NCBI RefSeq assembly: GCF_026262505.1
Contig: NC_067207.1
Coordinates: 13,732,082 to 13,796,081, forward strand
Direction: 5' to 3'
Length of the DNA stretch: 64,000 bases
DNA from: Trichomonas vaginalis G3
Taxonomy: Eukaryota; Parabasalia; Trichomonadida; Trichomonadidae
The notes beneath the pieces were generated by a model, which saw nothing but the letters and a program-made list of their open reading frames with translations, made no database searches and was not told the DNA's origin. How positions within the stretch are numbered: the first letter of the stretch is position 1; each line of letters opens with the position of its first letter. Shown here piece by piece: positions 18,317 to 27,535 of the stretch. Made by a program: the position numbers and the translations under genes.

Positions 18317-19928
18317 ATGTACGCCGCTCAGAATATAACGCCAACAGTTTTGGATGCCATGAACGGAAATGTTTCCGAATGGTATAACGAATGCGACAAT
18401 GCCATTAGAAGGTCAGAAATAGTTCCTGGAACTTACGAATATACAACTGCTGTTTCTTATGGAAACGTAGGTGAGTTTGGAGAAGGTTCTTCAACAACAG
18501 TAGATATTGCTTGCGACAGGTTTCATATTATTTCTATTGACAACTCATTCTTATACGTGGAACAAGACATTGAAATAAAACCTTCTGCCAAGTTGTCTGA
18601 CAAGAAAGGTTGCAATGGAATTTTCTATGTCGGATACCAATATGCTCCAGAAGTTTTCATGGGATATAAGATATATTCTAACTCTGACTTAGTTCAAACA
18701 GTAACATGGGCAAACTATGAATGGTTCGCTTTGAGAAACTCAGTACAACCACAAGCTAGAGAACAAACAGACCAGTATGCAAATATTGAGAAAATAAGAA
18801 GACTTGACCCTAACGTTCCAGAGTTTATGTTAACCTTTCTGGTTCAGATGGAACTGCTGCCACTAAAGTAAAACTGAAACTTAGAGTTCCTTTGTCATCT
18901 TTCCTCATCTTCAGGTTTTTAAGATACTTGCCAAACTGGGCAGGAAAAATTTCTATTGAACTTACTCCAAGCAAAAAATAACTTAGTCATTGCACCAACA
19001 CAAGACCCATTCACTCTTACAGACGTAAAGGGAACAAATCAAACGTCATTCGCCGAATTTTGCAAAGACAAAGTTGACTTAGACTTTGGTTTCTCAAACT
19101 TCAACAATGAAGTAAACTATTATTTCAATGCTGCTGGAACTGCTTGGACCCAGTTAAGTTCACATGCGAAAAGTTTGAATGCAAGAGAATAGAAAGCAGA
19201 CTTGCAGTCTATATGTTGGACCCAGATATTTCAAATGCTTTAGCTGCCAAATATATTGCAGTTCCACTTATGTTTCCCTATACACCAAATATCTGTCAAA
19301 GACTTTGCAGGTGAAGTTGGAAACCAAAAATCCAGGAGCCGCAGGTGCAAGAACAGATATTGCTTTAACAACTGCAATGAAACATGCAGATACTATGTTT
19401 GTACTGTTCAGACGAACTATAAATGACTATTCTTGTTTCTACAACCCTGGTATTAAATATCATATAAACATAGATGGCAAATATTATCCAAGAGAAGAAT
19501 ATTCTACAGTTGAGGATATGAGGTCATATAACTTGACATTAGATGCTATGAACTTTAACAACAACTTCACAACAACCATTAACCCTGAAATGCAAAGTTC
19601 TATTATGCCATATGTGAAAGTATGGACTCATACAGGAGGTCAAAAAACTCAATATACAAATGGAGACCGTTCAAACTTTTGGCTTGGCATTCCATTTGCT
19701 GACTCAGAAGACTTTATGGGTGGTATTTCAACTGTTGGTACAGTTCAAATACAATATACTGGTGACAGAGACGGTCCAGATGAATTGAGAGCAAAGAAGT
19801 TTACAAAACCAATAGCACTTTTCAGGGAAGATGCTCTTTTGAAGATTCGTTCGATGAAACCTGCTGGGGCTCCTCAGATTGGCATAACGACAGCTTCCAT
19901 CGAGCAGATTTTGGCAGCAGGTCAGTAA
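18317..19928 (+). pseudogene. Major capsid protein (double jelly-roll type), several frameshifts
   Basis: Start MYAAQNITPTVLDAM behind ATTTTTACCCATATGAA. Read over at least four frame breaks (about 18835, 18978, 19165, 19310) it spans ~537 codons, the usual length for Polinton capsids. The diagnostic stretch FRFLRYLPNWAGKISIELTP followed by NLVIAPTQDPF lies in the middle; the last part (YSCFYNPGIKYHINIDGKYY, IPFADSEDFMGG) is beta-rich. Double jelly-roll capsid genes have been described in T. vaginalis Mavericks. The assignment rests on these motifs and gene order before a smaller capsid-like gene. Confidence 0.7.
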
Positions 19929-20008
19929 GTTGTTCTTGAACTGACTTCTCTCCGTCAAATATTGACAGTACGCCAGTTTTGACATAATATTGTATTATAA
20001 ACTTTCCT

Positions 20009-20242
20009 TTAGTAATATCTGTTAAGTTTTGAAGTTATATTTTTGTCTGCTTCAAGAACTTTCACCATTTCAGTTATACCAACTTTCTTTGCTTTATGAA
20101 AATATTTAGGTTCAGCAAAGACTGCTATTCTATAACATTTTCCATTGTTTGTGTAAAGAACTATTCTGTCAATGTATTTGTATTGTTTGTGAGTATAAAC
20201 TTTGTTCTGCTTCAATTCAATAAGATATCCGAATACGTCCAT
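20009..20242 (-). CDS. Hypothetical Maverick protein, 77 aa
   Basis: MDVFGYLIELKQNKVYTHK start, basic and Tyr-rich, no known domain. Divergent from the gene at 20261, with an 18-bp intergenic region. Confidence 0.5.
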   Translation of the reverse strand: MDVFGYLIELKQNKVYTHKQYKYIDRIVLYTNNGKCYRIAVFAEPKYFHKAKKVGITEMVKVLEADKNITSKLNRYY

Positions 20243-20260
20243 CTTTTTATTCTAAGTAAA
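20243..20260. promoter_or_regulatory. 18-bp divergent start region
   Basis: The plus strand reads TTTTTATTCTAAGTAAA then ATG; the minus strand reads TTTACTTAGAATAAAAAG then ATG. Both genes must start transcription within this stretch or inside one another. Confidence 0.5.
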
Positions 20261-20842
20261 ATGTCATTTCCGAAAAATAGAAGCGTAAGTGTTTCAAAAG
20301 GTTTAATGGTGGTGGCAGATGTGAAGTTAAATTCACCAACTCAAACAAACAGTCAAAGTGTTGTTGTCAATGTCAAAAGACAGAGATGTTGAAGTGGGGA
20401 ACCATACGAAGACGAAGATGGTATAACAATTGTTCCTGTAAAAGAACCAACATATCCTGAAGTTAACAGAGACTTAAGTTCTGTTGCAGATATTCGAAAC
20501 GACTACCAACAACTAAAAGACAAACTTCAAACTCAGGAGAAGATTGTCAAGCTCTTAAGTAATATAATGTTAAACTTGGTCGAACACAACCCTGTAAAAG
20601 TGAACTCATATGTCATTGCACCTCATGAAGTTTTGAAAGAACTATTGAAACTTTTGACAGAGGCAGACGATATAAACATCAAAGAAATAGAACCCGACAT
20701 TAGTTGCTGTGGTGTTTCATATAATGTCATTGACAAGATATACGTTATGAAAGGAGGTGAAACGTTGAACTTAAAATATAGTTTCCCAGACGTTATAAAA
20801 ATATTTGACGACCACAACATTTCATTAAAATTTATTTGCTAA
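20261..20842 (+). pseudogene. Maverick protein, 193 codons with one TGA
   Basis: MSFPKNRSVSVSKGLMVV start, in-frame TGA at 20390-20392, then GEPYEDEDGITIVPVKEP and a helical C-terminal domain (KLLTEADDINIKEIEPDISC, IYVMKGGETLNLKY). Only one base needs to differ from TGG for a full frame. The stop is 4 bp before the next ATG. Unknown function. Confidence 0.5.
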
Positions 20843-20846
20843 GTAA

Positions 20847-21643
20847 ATGGCAGAAGACATAATGGTTTATACTATTACGACTAAAAACCCTGAGTCATAT
20901 AATTCTATAACAACAAACTTACAAAGTCCTCAAGGACGATATTGTAAACTAACCTTAAACACAATGACGACTAAAGCCTGTTTTGCTCTTTTGACACCAG
21001 AAGACTTTATTGTTGTGAATGGTAAAAAATACTCCTTTGAAGATACTTACTCAGATATACCACCAACAGGTTTTGTTGACTTATTTAATACTTTAAGTAC
21101 GGGTGTAACATGTGCTGCAACTAGAGCAGGTTTCATTATGTTTGGATGTCCGACTGAGTTTACTATAAACGATATGAGCTATAATACAAAACTTATTTCT
21201 GGTTTTTACTACCAACAGTTTCCTATAACAGGAAAAGGTGTCATACAAGGAATGTCTATTCCATTGACATTAAGCACACCAATCTTATATATTGTTTCAA
21301 ACTTAGGTTCAAAGTGTTATTCGAATGTCGACAGAAACTATTATGACCAAAAGATACTTATGCGTATAAACAATACTTTCTCTGCTGGTTTGCCTATTGT
21401 TCATTCGAATGCAGAATTTTCAACTTTAGTGAACTCAAACACTTTGGCAAGTATAACGTTGACATTAGTTGACGCAAACTTTGTTCCTGTAAAACTTTTA
21501 TGTCCTATGTATTTGTCAATGACGGCAGAAAGTTTCGAATTGGAAGATGCAACTGTGAAAGTATTGTATTACAAGAACAACTTCAACAACAAATAGCTCA
21601 AGAACAACAAATGCAACAAATGGAACAACAAAGTCAAGAATAA
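20847..21643 (+). CDS. Putative minor capsid (penton-like) protein
   Basis: A 249-residue open frame from 20847 to 21596, beta-rich throughout (YYQQFPITGKGVIQGMSIPL, SITLTLVDANFVPVKLLCPM). Size and position, one small gene after the major capsid, match Polinton minor capsid/penton proteins of the single jelly-roll kind. A frame change near 21560 would give a Gln-rich end (QEQLQQQIAQEQQ) stopping at 21643, so the end may be altered. Assignment is moderately sure and based on pattern and synteny. Confidence 0.55.
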
Positions 21644-21670
21644 AAAAAATATTTTTTTATTTTTATAAAA

Positions 21671-22906
21671 ATGTACAGAATAGATGTTTCAGATTTTTTA
21701 TGACTTCCAAGCATTCAGAAATATGTGTCCATTTAGAGACTATAACAAAGCAGTCGAGAATTTGAAACGTTTAGTCATTTATGTTGACTCTGCCCCAGAA
21801 TGTTATGTCATGAAAGAATGGGATGTTGTCTTTAACAAACCAAGAGCAACAATAGTGTCTGAACAAGAATGTAGACAGAAACTTAAGAAAATAAAAGTTG
21901 TACAAGTTGGAATGAAGATGTTAGATGCTTGGGATATCTTATTGTCAAAGTTAGAAGATTTTTCAGTTCGGTATAAAGTTCTATACACCTTCTCCAAACT
22001 TCTATTCTATCTTCACTGGATATAAATATGAACAAGTAGAATGGAAAGAAAATATTATAGAAGCTTGGTTAGACCATGTCAAAGAAATTATATGCAATGG
22101 AAACGAAAGAGTCTATGAGTATATCTTATGTTGGTTTGCAAACATCTTACAACATCCAAGTGCTAAAAATGAAACTGCTCTCATTATAATTGGAAAACAA
22201 GGAACAGGTAAGAATTACTTTCTTTACAGATATTTTGTGCAAACTGTTAGAGGGCTGTTCGAATCCGAATATGACAAACTTAGAAAACATCTGTGGCAAG
22301 TTTAACTCCTCAATAGAGAATATGAAACTTATAGTTTGCAATGAACTTCAAAGTATAGATACAACAAAAGTTTTGAACTCAGATGCTTTGAAGAGTCTTA
22401 TAACAGACAAAGTTGGAGTTGTTGAAAGAAAGTATAAAGACCAAAGAGTTTGTGAAAATGTTGCAAACTTCATTATGGTTTCAAACAATGCTGTTCCGAT
22501 GAAGTTAGAAAGTTCTGACAGAAGATATGTAGTTGTCAGAACGTCAGATTCTCATATGCAAGATACAGAATATTTTGACGACTTAGCAGAAACTTTGACA
22601 TCTGACTTTTACAACCACTTGTTCTCATATTTCATGACATTAGATATTTCTAAGTTCAATCCAAGACAAATTCCACATACTGAAGAGAGACAAACATTGT
22701 TAGAAGCAAACAAGAGTGTTTATGAACTGTTCATAGATGAAACTGACTTTGTGTCATTAGATGAAAGGTCTTTATATGATGAATATAAACAATATTGTCA
22801 AGAATATGGTTATATGGCAGCTTCTAAACGTACATTCTTGGCAAATGTCAAAAGTCTTTTAGACGTACAGAATGGTGTATATACAAAGAAAAATTTTTCT
22901 GAGTAA
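21671..22906 (+). pseudogene. SF3 helicase (D5-like primase-helicase C-terminal part), frameshifted
   Basis: Leader TTTTTATTTTTATAAAA before ATG 21671. Fragments in three frames give an N-terminal helical region, then ALIIIGKQGTGKNYF (Walker A), LIVCNELQS (Walker B-like), and NFIMVSNNAVPM followed by ESSDRRYVVV (SF3 motif C and sensor). The C-terminus (SLDERSLYDEYKQYC, KRTFLANVKS) resembles the winged-helix end of virus primase-helicases. At least two frame changes (about 21690 and 22000-22220). SF3 helicases unwind replication origins and forks of DNA viruses; here one occurs together with polymerase B. Confidence 0.7.
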
Positions 22907-22941
22907 ATTTTTAAAAAAATATTTTTTATCCGATAGAAAAG

Positions 22942-23361
22942 ATGACGAAATTCATCTCAGTAAACAAGTACATGTCAGGACTTAAAGAAGAACTAGACCC
23001 ATTCACATATTTGAATGTTTACTTCTACCATTTTGAAAAGTCTTCATTCAGCAAAGTTTGGAACATCGAACCAGTTAAGTTTGCTATTGTGACTAAAAAT
23101 GGTGCGAAATTTGAAGACTTAGACATAGAAGGTTTGTTAACAGTCAAAGAAAGTTTTGACAGAAGGTTCTCAAACCTTAAAGAAGGCAAAGCATACAAAC
23201 TTGTTATACCTTATGAACCAAAGAAGACAGACGACTATGAATATTATGAGTCTAAAGTTGTAGAAGTTTAAGGTAAATTGGGTAAAAAGATTTTAGAGTC
23301 TAAGCCAGTGTTTACTCCTAAAGAGGAAGAGAACATTGACATTGACCCAGAAATGTTCTAA
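22942..23361 (+). pseudogene. Maverick protein, 139 codons with one TAA
   Basis: MTKFISVNKYMSGLKEELDP start behind TTTTTATCCGATAGAAAAG. Single in-frame TAA at 23269-23271, after which the same frame continues GKLGKKILESKPVF and ends EENIDIDPEMF. Small, acidic at the end, with beta-type composition in the first 100 residues. A single-strand DNA-binding role could fit, between a helicase and other replication-type genes, but nothing proves it. Confidence 0.45.
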
Positions 23362-23377
23362 AAATAAAATTTTATTT

Positions 23378-23827
23378 TTACATGTCAAATTTCTTTTTCT
23401 CTGGAACTGGTTCAGGTTCTTTCTTCTCTTCTTCTTTTTTCTCTTTCTTTTCTTTCTTCTTCTTTTCTGGTGGTGAGACGTCAAATTTCTCAGAACCATA
23501 TCTATGTAAAAGTTCTTTGTCCTTTAATAGCTCATCTATTCTGTTTTCTATTTCATCTTCAAGAACAGCGCATGTGTCTTATTTGCATTCTAAGAATTTT
23601 TGTTGGACTTCATCTTTCCAATCGGCGTCATTTCTGTCAACAAGTCTGTCATTGACAAATTTTAAGACTGCTCTTTGTAATGTTTTATGGTTCTTGTCAT
23701 ATTCCCAGAAACAGAACTTTAGAACAAATTCACCTTTCTTGTTTACACTATGTAAGATTTTATGGTCGACAGATGTTTTGCTGTCAAAAAGTTTGTCTCG
23801 AATATAGATAGCGAAATCGCTAGACAT
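23378..23827 (-). pseudogene. Maverick protein, 149 codons with one TAA
   Basis: MSSDFAIYIRDKLFDSKTSV start; TAA at 23579-23581 in frame; then DTCAVLEDEIENRIDELL and a Lys/Glu-rich, low-complexity end (PPEKKKKEKKEKK). First ~80 residues have a compact folded pattern (FVLKFCFWEYDKNHKTLQ). Convergent with the preceding gene and divergent from the ATPase. Confidence 0.45.
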
Positions 23828-23863
23828 TTTCTAAAAGATAAAAATTTTAATTTTTCTAAAAAT
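23828..23863. promoter_or_regulatory. 36-bp divergent start region before ATPase
   Basis: The minus strand has AAAATTTTTATCTTTTAGAAA before ATG and the plus strand AATTTTTCTAAAAAT before ATG: the same T-rich box in both directions. Confidence 0.5.
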
Positions 23864-24739
23864 ATGTTAGAAAAAAAGTTTGCTGACATTGACAAGAAAT
23901 TTGAGAATGTTTTAAACAAGAACAAGAGGAAGTTAGAAAATGCTCAGATAAAGCCTATACATGACAAGTTCTTATTTGCTCAGAATGGTATAACAGGTCT
24001 AATTGCACCACCTGGGTCTGGTAAGACTTTCACTTATCTTAAAATGGCTGCACAACAACAAGAACTAGATGAGAAGAACCCATTCTATGAGTTAGTAGTC
24101 ATTTGTAGTACTTCTGGTCAATTTGACCAAACCGTCAATTCGTTCAAAGATATTATAAAGAAGTCTAAGTTAGTATGTATAAAGGATACTGAGTTGTTAG
24201 ATTGGATAAAGAAGTACCAAAGAAGAGTTTTGAAGTATAATGCTATAAATGAGTATATAAATTCTAAGTTCAAAGACCCTAATGAGGAAATGCAGAGAAT
24301 ATTAGAGAAGAAACACTTCAGAAACAAACAGAAAGAGATAGAATACATTTCGAAGAAATTGCAATCTTACGATTGGAAGACTTACCCTCATAGATGTCTT
24401 CTTATCTTAGATGACTTTGCTTCTCATCCTTTGTTAAAGAACAGAGAACAAGATATGTGTCGAATTCTTAAGAAGCTCAGACACTTTAACATCTCAGTTG
24501 TCATTTGTGTACAGACAGCAAAGAGTTTAAGTAAGGATGTTAAAAGAATACTTACTGACATAATACTTTTCCCCGGATTGTCCGAAGACGATTTCATGGA
24601 ACTTATGAAAGAGTCCATGGCAGGTAAGTTTGACAGACATGAACTATGGGAGAAGTACAAAGTCATACAAGACCCTCATACTTCTTTCAGAATTCATATC
24701 TACGCAAACAAAGTTCAAATTGTAAAAAGTCAAGCTTGA
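23864..24739 (+). CDS. Genome-packaging ATPase (FtsK/HerA, A32-like)
   Basis: Intact; start chosen at 23864 (MLEKKFADIDKKF) because the T-rich box precedes it, although the frame is open upstream to 23762. GLIAPPGSGKTFTYLKM is the Walker A motif, CLLILDDFASH Walker B, and VVICVQTAKSLSKDVKR corresponds to the sensor region. These are the features of the HerA/FtsK-type packaging ATPase found in Polintons and nucleocytoplasmic viruses, which pumps DNA into the capsid. It is one of the few large Maverick B genes with no break. Confidence 0.85.
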   Translation: MLEKKFADIDKKFENVLNKNKRKLENAQIKPIHDKFLFAQNGITGLIAPPGSGKTFTYLKMAAQQQELDEKNPFYELVVICSTSGQFDQTVNSFKDIIKKSKLVCIKDTELLDWIKKYQRRVLKYNAINEYINSKFKDPNEEMQRILEKKHFRNKQKEIEYISKKLQSYDWKTYPHRCLLILDDFASHPLLKNREQDMCRILKKLRHFNISVVICVQTAKSLSKDVKRILTDIILFPGLSEDDFMELMKESMAGKFDRHELWEKYKVIQDPHTSFRIHIYANKVQIVKSQA

Positions 24740-24758
24740 AAAATCTAAGTGTTTAGTC

Positions 24759-24938
24759 TTAGTAAGATGGTAGCTTCTTAAAGCAAATACCATTGCTGAG
24801 TTTTATGTACGTGAAGAGAAGTACAATGAATTCAATTACGAGTACAATTGCAATGACAACTAAGGCAACTATTTTTGTCTTTTGCCAGCAAGGGTACTTC
24901 TTCTCTTCCAATGGTTCGGCAGAACTATACTCACTCAT
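24759..24938 (-). CDS. Small membrane protein, 59 aa
   Basis: Start MSEYSSAEPLEEKKYPC, then a strong transmembrane helix (IVALVVIAIVLVIEFIVLLF) and a short tail. The upstream frame is open for 4 codons only. Likely a membrane or envelope-type small protein; function unknown. Confidence 0.55.
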   Translation of the reverse strand: MSEYSSAEPLEEKKYPCWQKTKIVALVVIAIVLVIEFIVLLFTYIKLSNGICFKKLPSY

Positions 24939-24981
24939 GAGAAATGCCAAAACGGTTTAATAGAAAAAGTGTCATTTTTTC

Positions 24982-25170
24982 ATGTCCGAAGACTCGAAGG
25001 TGCAACACTTCCAAAATACCGACGAACTCAGAAGAGCAGCATGGCAGTATGTTCTTGACAACTTCTTTGAGTTCTCCAGGTACACCTTGGAAAATGCTGA
25101 AGAACTCCGACACAGAGAATTTGGAGAAATTGCACTCCAATACTACCTTGACAAACAAAGGGTAAATTAA
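24982..25170 (+). CDS. Small Maverick protein, 62 aa
   Basis: MSEDSKVQHFQNTDELRRAA, helical and charged throughout. The leader AGTGTCATTTTTTC ends one base before ATG and carries an initiator-like TCATT. First plus-strand gene of a block of small genes that look less AT-rich than the rest. No family recognised. Confidence 0.5.
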   Translation: MSEDSKVQHFQNTDELRRAAWQYVLDNFFEFSRYTLENAEELRHREFGEIALQYYLDKQRVN

Positions 25171-25205
25171 GACTAAAAACTTAACGTTTAAAAAGTAACA
25201 TTTTT

Positions 25206-25406
25206 ATGAGCTCCGAGTCACCGAGAAAACTTGGTCAGATGTTAGCAGCTTACTTCCCTGAGGAGGATGGAAGCGTTACATACATCAGGTTCAAAAACAA
25301 CGAACCTGGAATTGCGTACCAAATTCGCAATTACATAACCATGGAAGAGTACGAAAGGTTTCTACAAGAGAAACCAGCTCTAAACAACTCAGAAAAGAAA
25401 GAGTAA
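25206..25406 (+). CDS. Small Maverick protein, 66 aa
   Basis: MSSESPRKLGQMLAAYFPEE; acidic with a beta-hairpin-like centre (GSVTYIRFKNNEPGIAYQ). Leader AACATTTTT abuts the ATG. Unknown. Confidence 0.5.
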   Translation: MSSESPRKLGQMLAAYFPEEDGSVTYIRFKNNEPGIAYQIRNYITMEEYERFLQEKPALNNSEKKE

Positions 25407-25434
25407 AAAGTTTAATTCGTAATTGTTTATTTTT

Positions 25435-26013
25435 TTACTTGTAAGGGCAAGCTGCAAGTATGAAGTCGACTATCTCCGTCTTTGTTTTGACGAGCTGGAC
25501 GGCTCTTGCAAGTACGTCTGTTTTGCGGTCTCCAGCTGGTGTCTGACCTTCGTAATTGCGCATGTTCTTGAGAGCTCCAACTGTAAATGGTTGTAGGATG
25601 AAGAGTCTCTCAGACTGCTTGAGGTAGTCTTCACGGTCACGAACCGAATCTGTGGTACGAGTCGAATCGGTCGATTTGAGGGAAGAGACTGAAAGCCTGT
25701 CGTCTTCCATTGGAGCTGTAGCATACTCTTTGCGTAAGCGGTTCAGACCTTCTTCGAAGTCTTGGTCTCTCTTCGATTGAGATTGGAATTGTGGGGCAGG
25801 GGTTTGCATAAACATCCAAGGGTTGGGGAAGTAAGGCATAGGCTGAGGAAGGTAGTTCGGGAAGCCTTGTGGTGGGTAGTAACCTTGAGGTGGAAATTGG
25901 TAGTAATTCGGAGGTACTTGCTGGAACTGAGGTTGCTGAGGAGACTGTTGTGGTTCTGCAGCTTTCGGTTCTTCTGGCTTTGGAAGGCATTCAGGAAGAG
26001 GAACGTCAGTCAT
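25435..26013 (-). CDS. Pro/Gln/Tyr-rich protein, 192 aa
   Basis: N-terminal half is low complexity (PQQPQFQQVPPNYYQFPPQG). The C-terminal ~60 residues are folded-looking (RLFILQPFTVGALKNMRNYE, then LARAVQLVKTKTEIVDFIL). Intact. It diverges from the gene at 26261 across a repeat-filled intergenic region. Possibly a virion scaffold or tether; inference from composition only. Confidence 0.5.
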   Translation of the reverse strand: MTDVPLPECLPKPEEPKAAEPQQSPQQPQFQQVPPNYYQFPPQGYYPPQGFPNYLPQPMPYFPNPWMFMQTPAPQFQSQSKRDQDFEEGLNRLRKEYATAPMEDDRLSVSSLKSTDSTRTTDSVRDREDYLKQSERLFILQPFTVGALKNMRNYEGQTPAGDRKTDVLARAVQLVKTKTEIVDFILAACPYK

Positions 26014-26021
26014 CCGTTTGT

Positions 26022-26260
26022 GTCCTGTCGGAAGGAAAAATTTTTCCTGTCGGAAGGAAAAACTTTTCCTGTCGGAAGGAAAAACTTTTTCTGAAGTTCG
26101 ACCAAAAAGTTCTCAATTTTCGAAAATTTGAATGGTTTACGGACGGACAACTGGAAGAGTTCTTCCTGTCGGAAGGAAAAACTTTTCCTGTCGGAAGGAA
26201 AAACTTTTCCTGTCGGAAGGAAAAATTTTTCCCTTTGTCGGGAAAATATTTTCCTGTCGG
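26022..26260. repeat. Tandem ~22-bp iterons between divergent genes
   Basis: Units of CCTGTCGGAAGGAAAAACTT repeat about every 22 bp in two clusters (about 26025-26090 and 26163-26270), separated by ~70 bp. Each unit contains the partial dyad TTCC-TGTC-GGAAGGAA. The last unit runs into the start codon of the gene at 26261. Confidence 0.85.
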
Positions 26261-26635
26261 ATGGAAGAACTTGGAATGCAAGAAAGACTTGACGAGGCAA
26301 TTTACCTAATTGAAATTAACGACTGCGTAAAAGACTACTTGCGCAAGGTAATGAAGCCCAAGATCAAGTTCATCACTATTTCTGGAAGGTCTACACTTCA
26401 GCTCGAGACTTCGACTGGAATTCCAATTCAAATACCAGACGGGACAGCCTACGATGGCATAAAGGACGCCAAAAGAGAAGCTCTTGTTAAGTTCCTAAAC
26501 AAACGTCCTTGGATAAAAATACCAAACAAGGAGAACCCCCTACCCCATATGAAATTGGCAATTCAGTCTCTCCTTCACTTCTCTGGTCAGCCGTTCTACA
26601 TAACCTGTGAAGGCGACATTCAGCCAGTTCAGTAA
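26261..26635 (+). CDS. Maverick protein, 124 aa
   Basis: Start MEELGMQERLDEAIYLIEIN chosen at the first Met after the repeats; the upstream open frame is only iteron sequence. Compact domain with KFITISGRSTLQLETSTGIP and LLHFSGQPFYITCEGD. Unrecognised; the iteron arrangement next to it would suit a DNA-binding or replication protein, but no motif shows this. Confidence 0.5.
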   Translation: MEELGMQERLDEAIYLIEINDCVKDYLRKVMKPKIKFITISGRSTLQLETSTGIPIQIPDGTAYDGIKDAKREALVKFLNKRPWIKIPNKENPLPHMKLAIQSLLHFSGQPFYITCEGDIQPVQ

Positions 26636-26692
26636 ACATCTCATTTTAACTCACTTTTTTTATGTTTTTACTCACACTCGTACTCACCAGGT

Positions 26693-26896
26693 ATGAGTAC
26701 AACTATTTCAACTGTGAACCTTGTAGTGACCGGTCTTCCTGCAAATGCAAGTTCGGTCAATACACAGTTTATGGTGGCAAGAATTGAAATTCCAGACCCA
26801 ACTCCAACAAGAACTCTCAAGTTACCAGAGACTCGTGTGAAGAAGAAGCCTTCTGGTAAGTTTCTTATAGCCATATACATGGCACATTTAGAGTAA
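26693..26896 (+). CDS. Small Maverick protein, 67 aa
   Basis: MSTTISTVNLVVTGLPANAS start, beta-rich, ends LIAIYMAHLE. The leader has TTTTTACTCACACTCGTACTCACC. Unknown. Confidence 0.45.
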   Translation: MSTTISTVNLVVTGLPANASSVNTQFMVARIEIPDPTPTRTLKLPETRVKKKPSGKFLIAIYMAHLE

Positions 26897-26918
26897 AAAC
26901 ATTTTTTTCATTTTTTGA

Positions 26919-27503
26919 ATGAAGCAAGTTAAATTCGTCCCACACCAAACTCAATGGACCGATGAAGAGTTTCAAGCTATGGTTGAAGGTGTTGAGAACG
27001 ACATAGACGGCGAACTTGAAGGAGCTCAAACCACAATTGCAACCAACATTGCACAAGTCAAAGAAGAGATAGCTCCACTTAAAGCTACCAAAGCTACTCT
27101 TGACCTCATGGATACTTACCGTTTAGATGTCAAGAGAGGAATAAGACAATTAAAATTAAAACTCTTAAATTACGAAGCTATACTCCAGAAGTTAGCAGAA
27201 ATGAGAAGACTTTACCAGAGCTACTTACATGTAAGGGACTTACCTTCAAGCAGTCCGACCAAAGATGAATTTTCTGACATTGTCCCAATTTTGTCCGAAA
27301 GTCAGCTCAGATGTTTTGAACTGCTCCCAACATATCCAGAATATGAACGTTTGCCTGAACTCTTCCGCAATCTCAAAAAACTTTTTTTGGTTCTCATGTT
27401 CGAAACTTTTATCGGAAGAGACAACAAACGTTCAGAAGAAGAGCAAGATATTATTTTAAACTTGTTGTATGACTTAACTGTCATAACCAGCTTTTTGAAG
27501 TAA
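26919..27503 (+). CDS. Maverick coiled-coil protein, 194 aa
   Basis: MKQVKFVPHQTQWTDEEFQA start behind CATTTTTTTCATTTTTTGA. Mostly helical: a heptad-like stretch at 25-95, then LLPTYPEYERLPELFRNLKK and an amphipathic end. Intact. Unrecognised. Confidence 0.5.
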   Translation: MKQVKFVPHQTQWTDEEFQAMVEGVENDIDGELEGAQTTIATNIAQVKEEIAPLKATKATLDLMDTYRLDVKRGIRQLKLKLLNYEAILQKLAEMRRLYQSYLHVRDLPSSSPTKDEFSDIVPILSESQLRCFELLPTYPEYERLPELFRNLKKLFLVLMFETFIGRDNKRSEEEQDIILNLLYDLTVITSFLK

Positions 27504-27535
27504 AACCGTCATTCTCAAACCACTTCATTTTTTCG

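Noticed and set aside
23762-23863. Upstream start of the packaging ATPase at 23762
   Set aside because: It would overlap the divergent gene; the T-rich start box lies directly before the ATG at 23864.
26022-26260. Coding extension of the 26261 gene through the repeats
   Set aside because: The open frame is iteron sequence only; both strands are open because the unit lacks stops.
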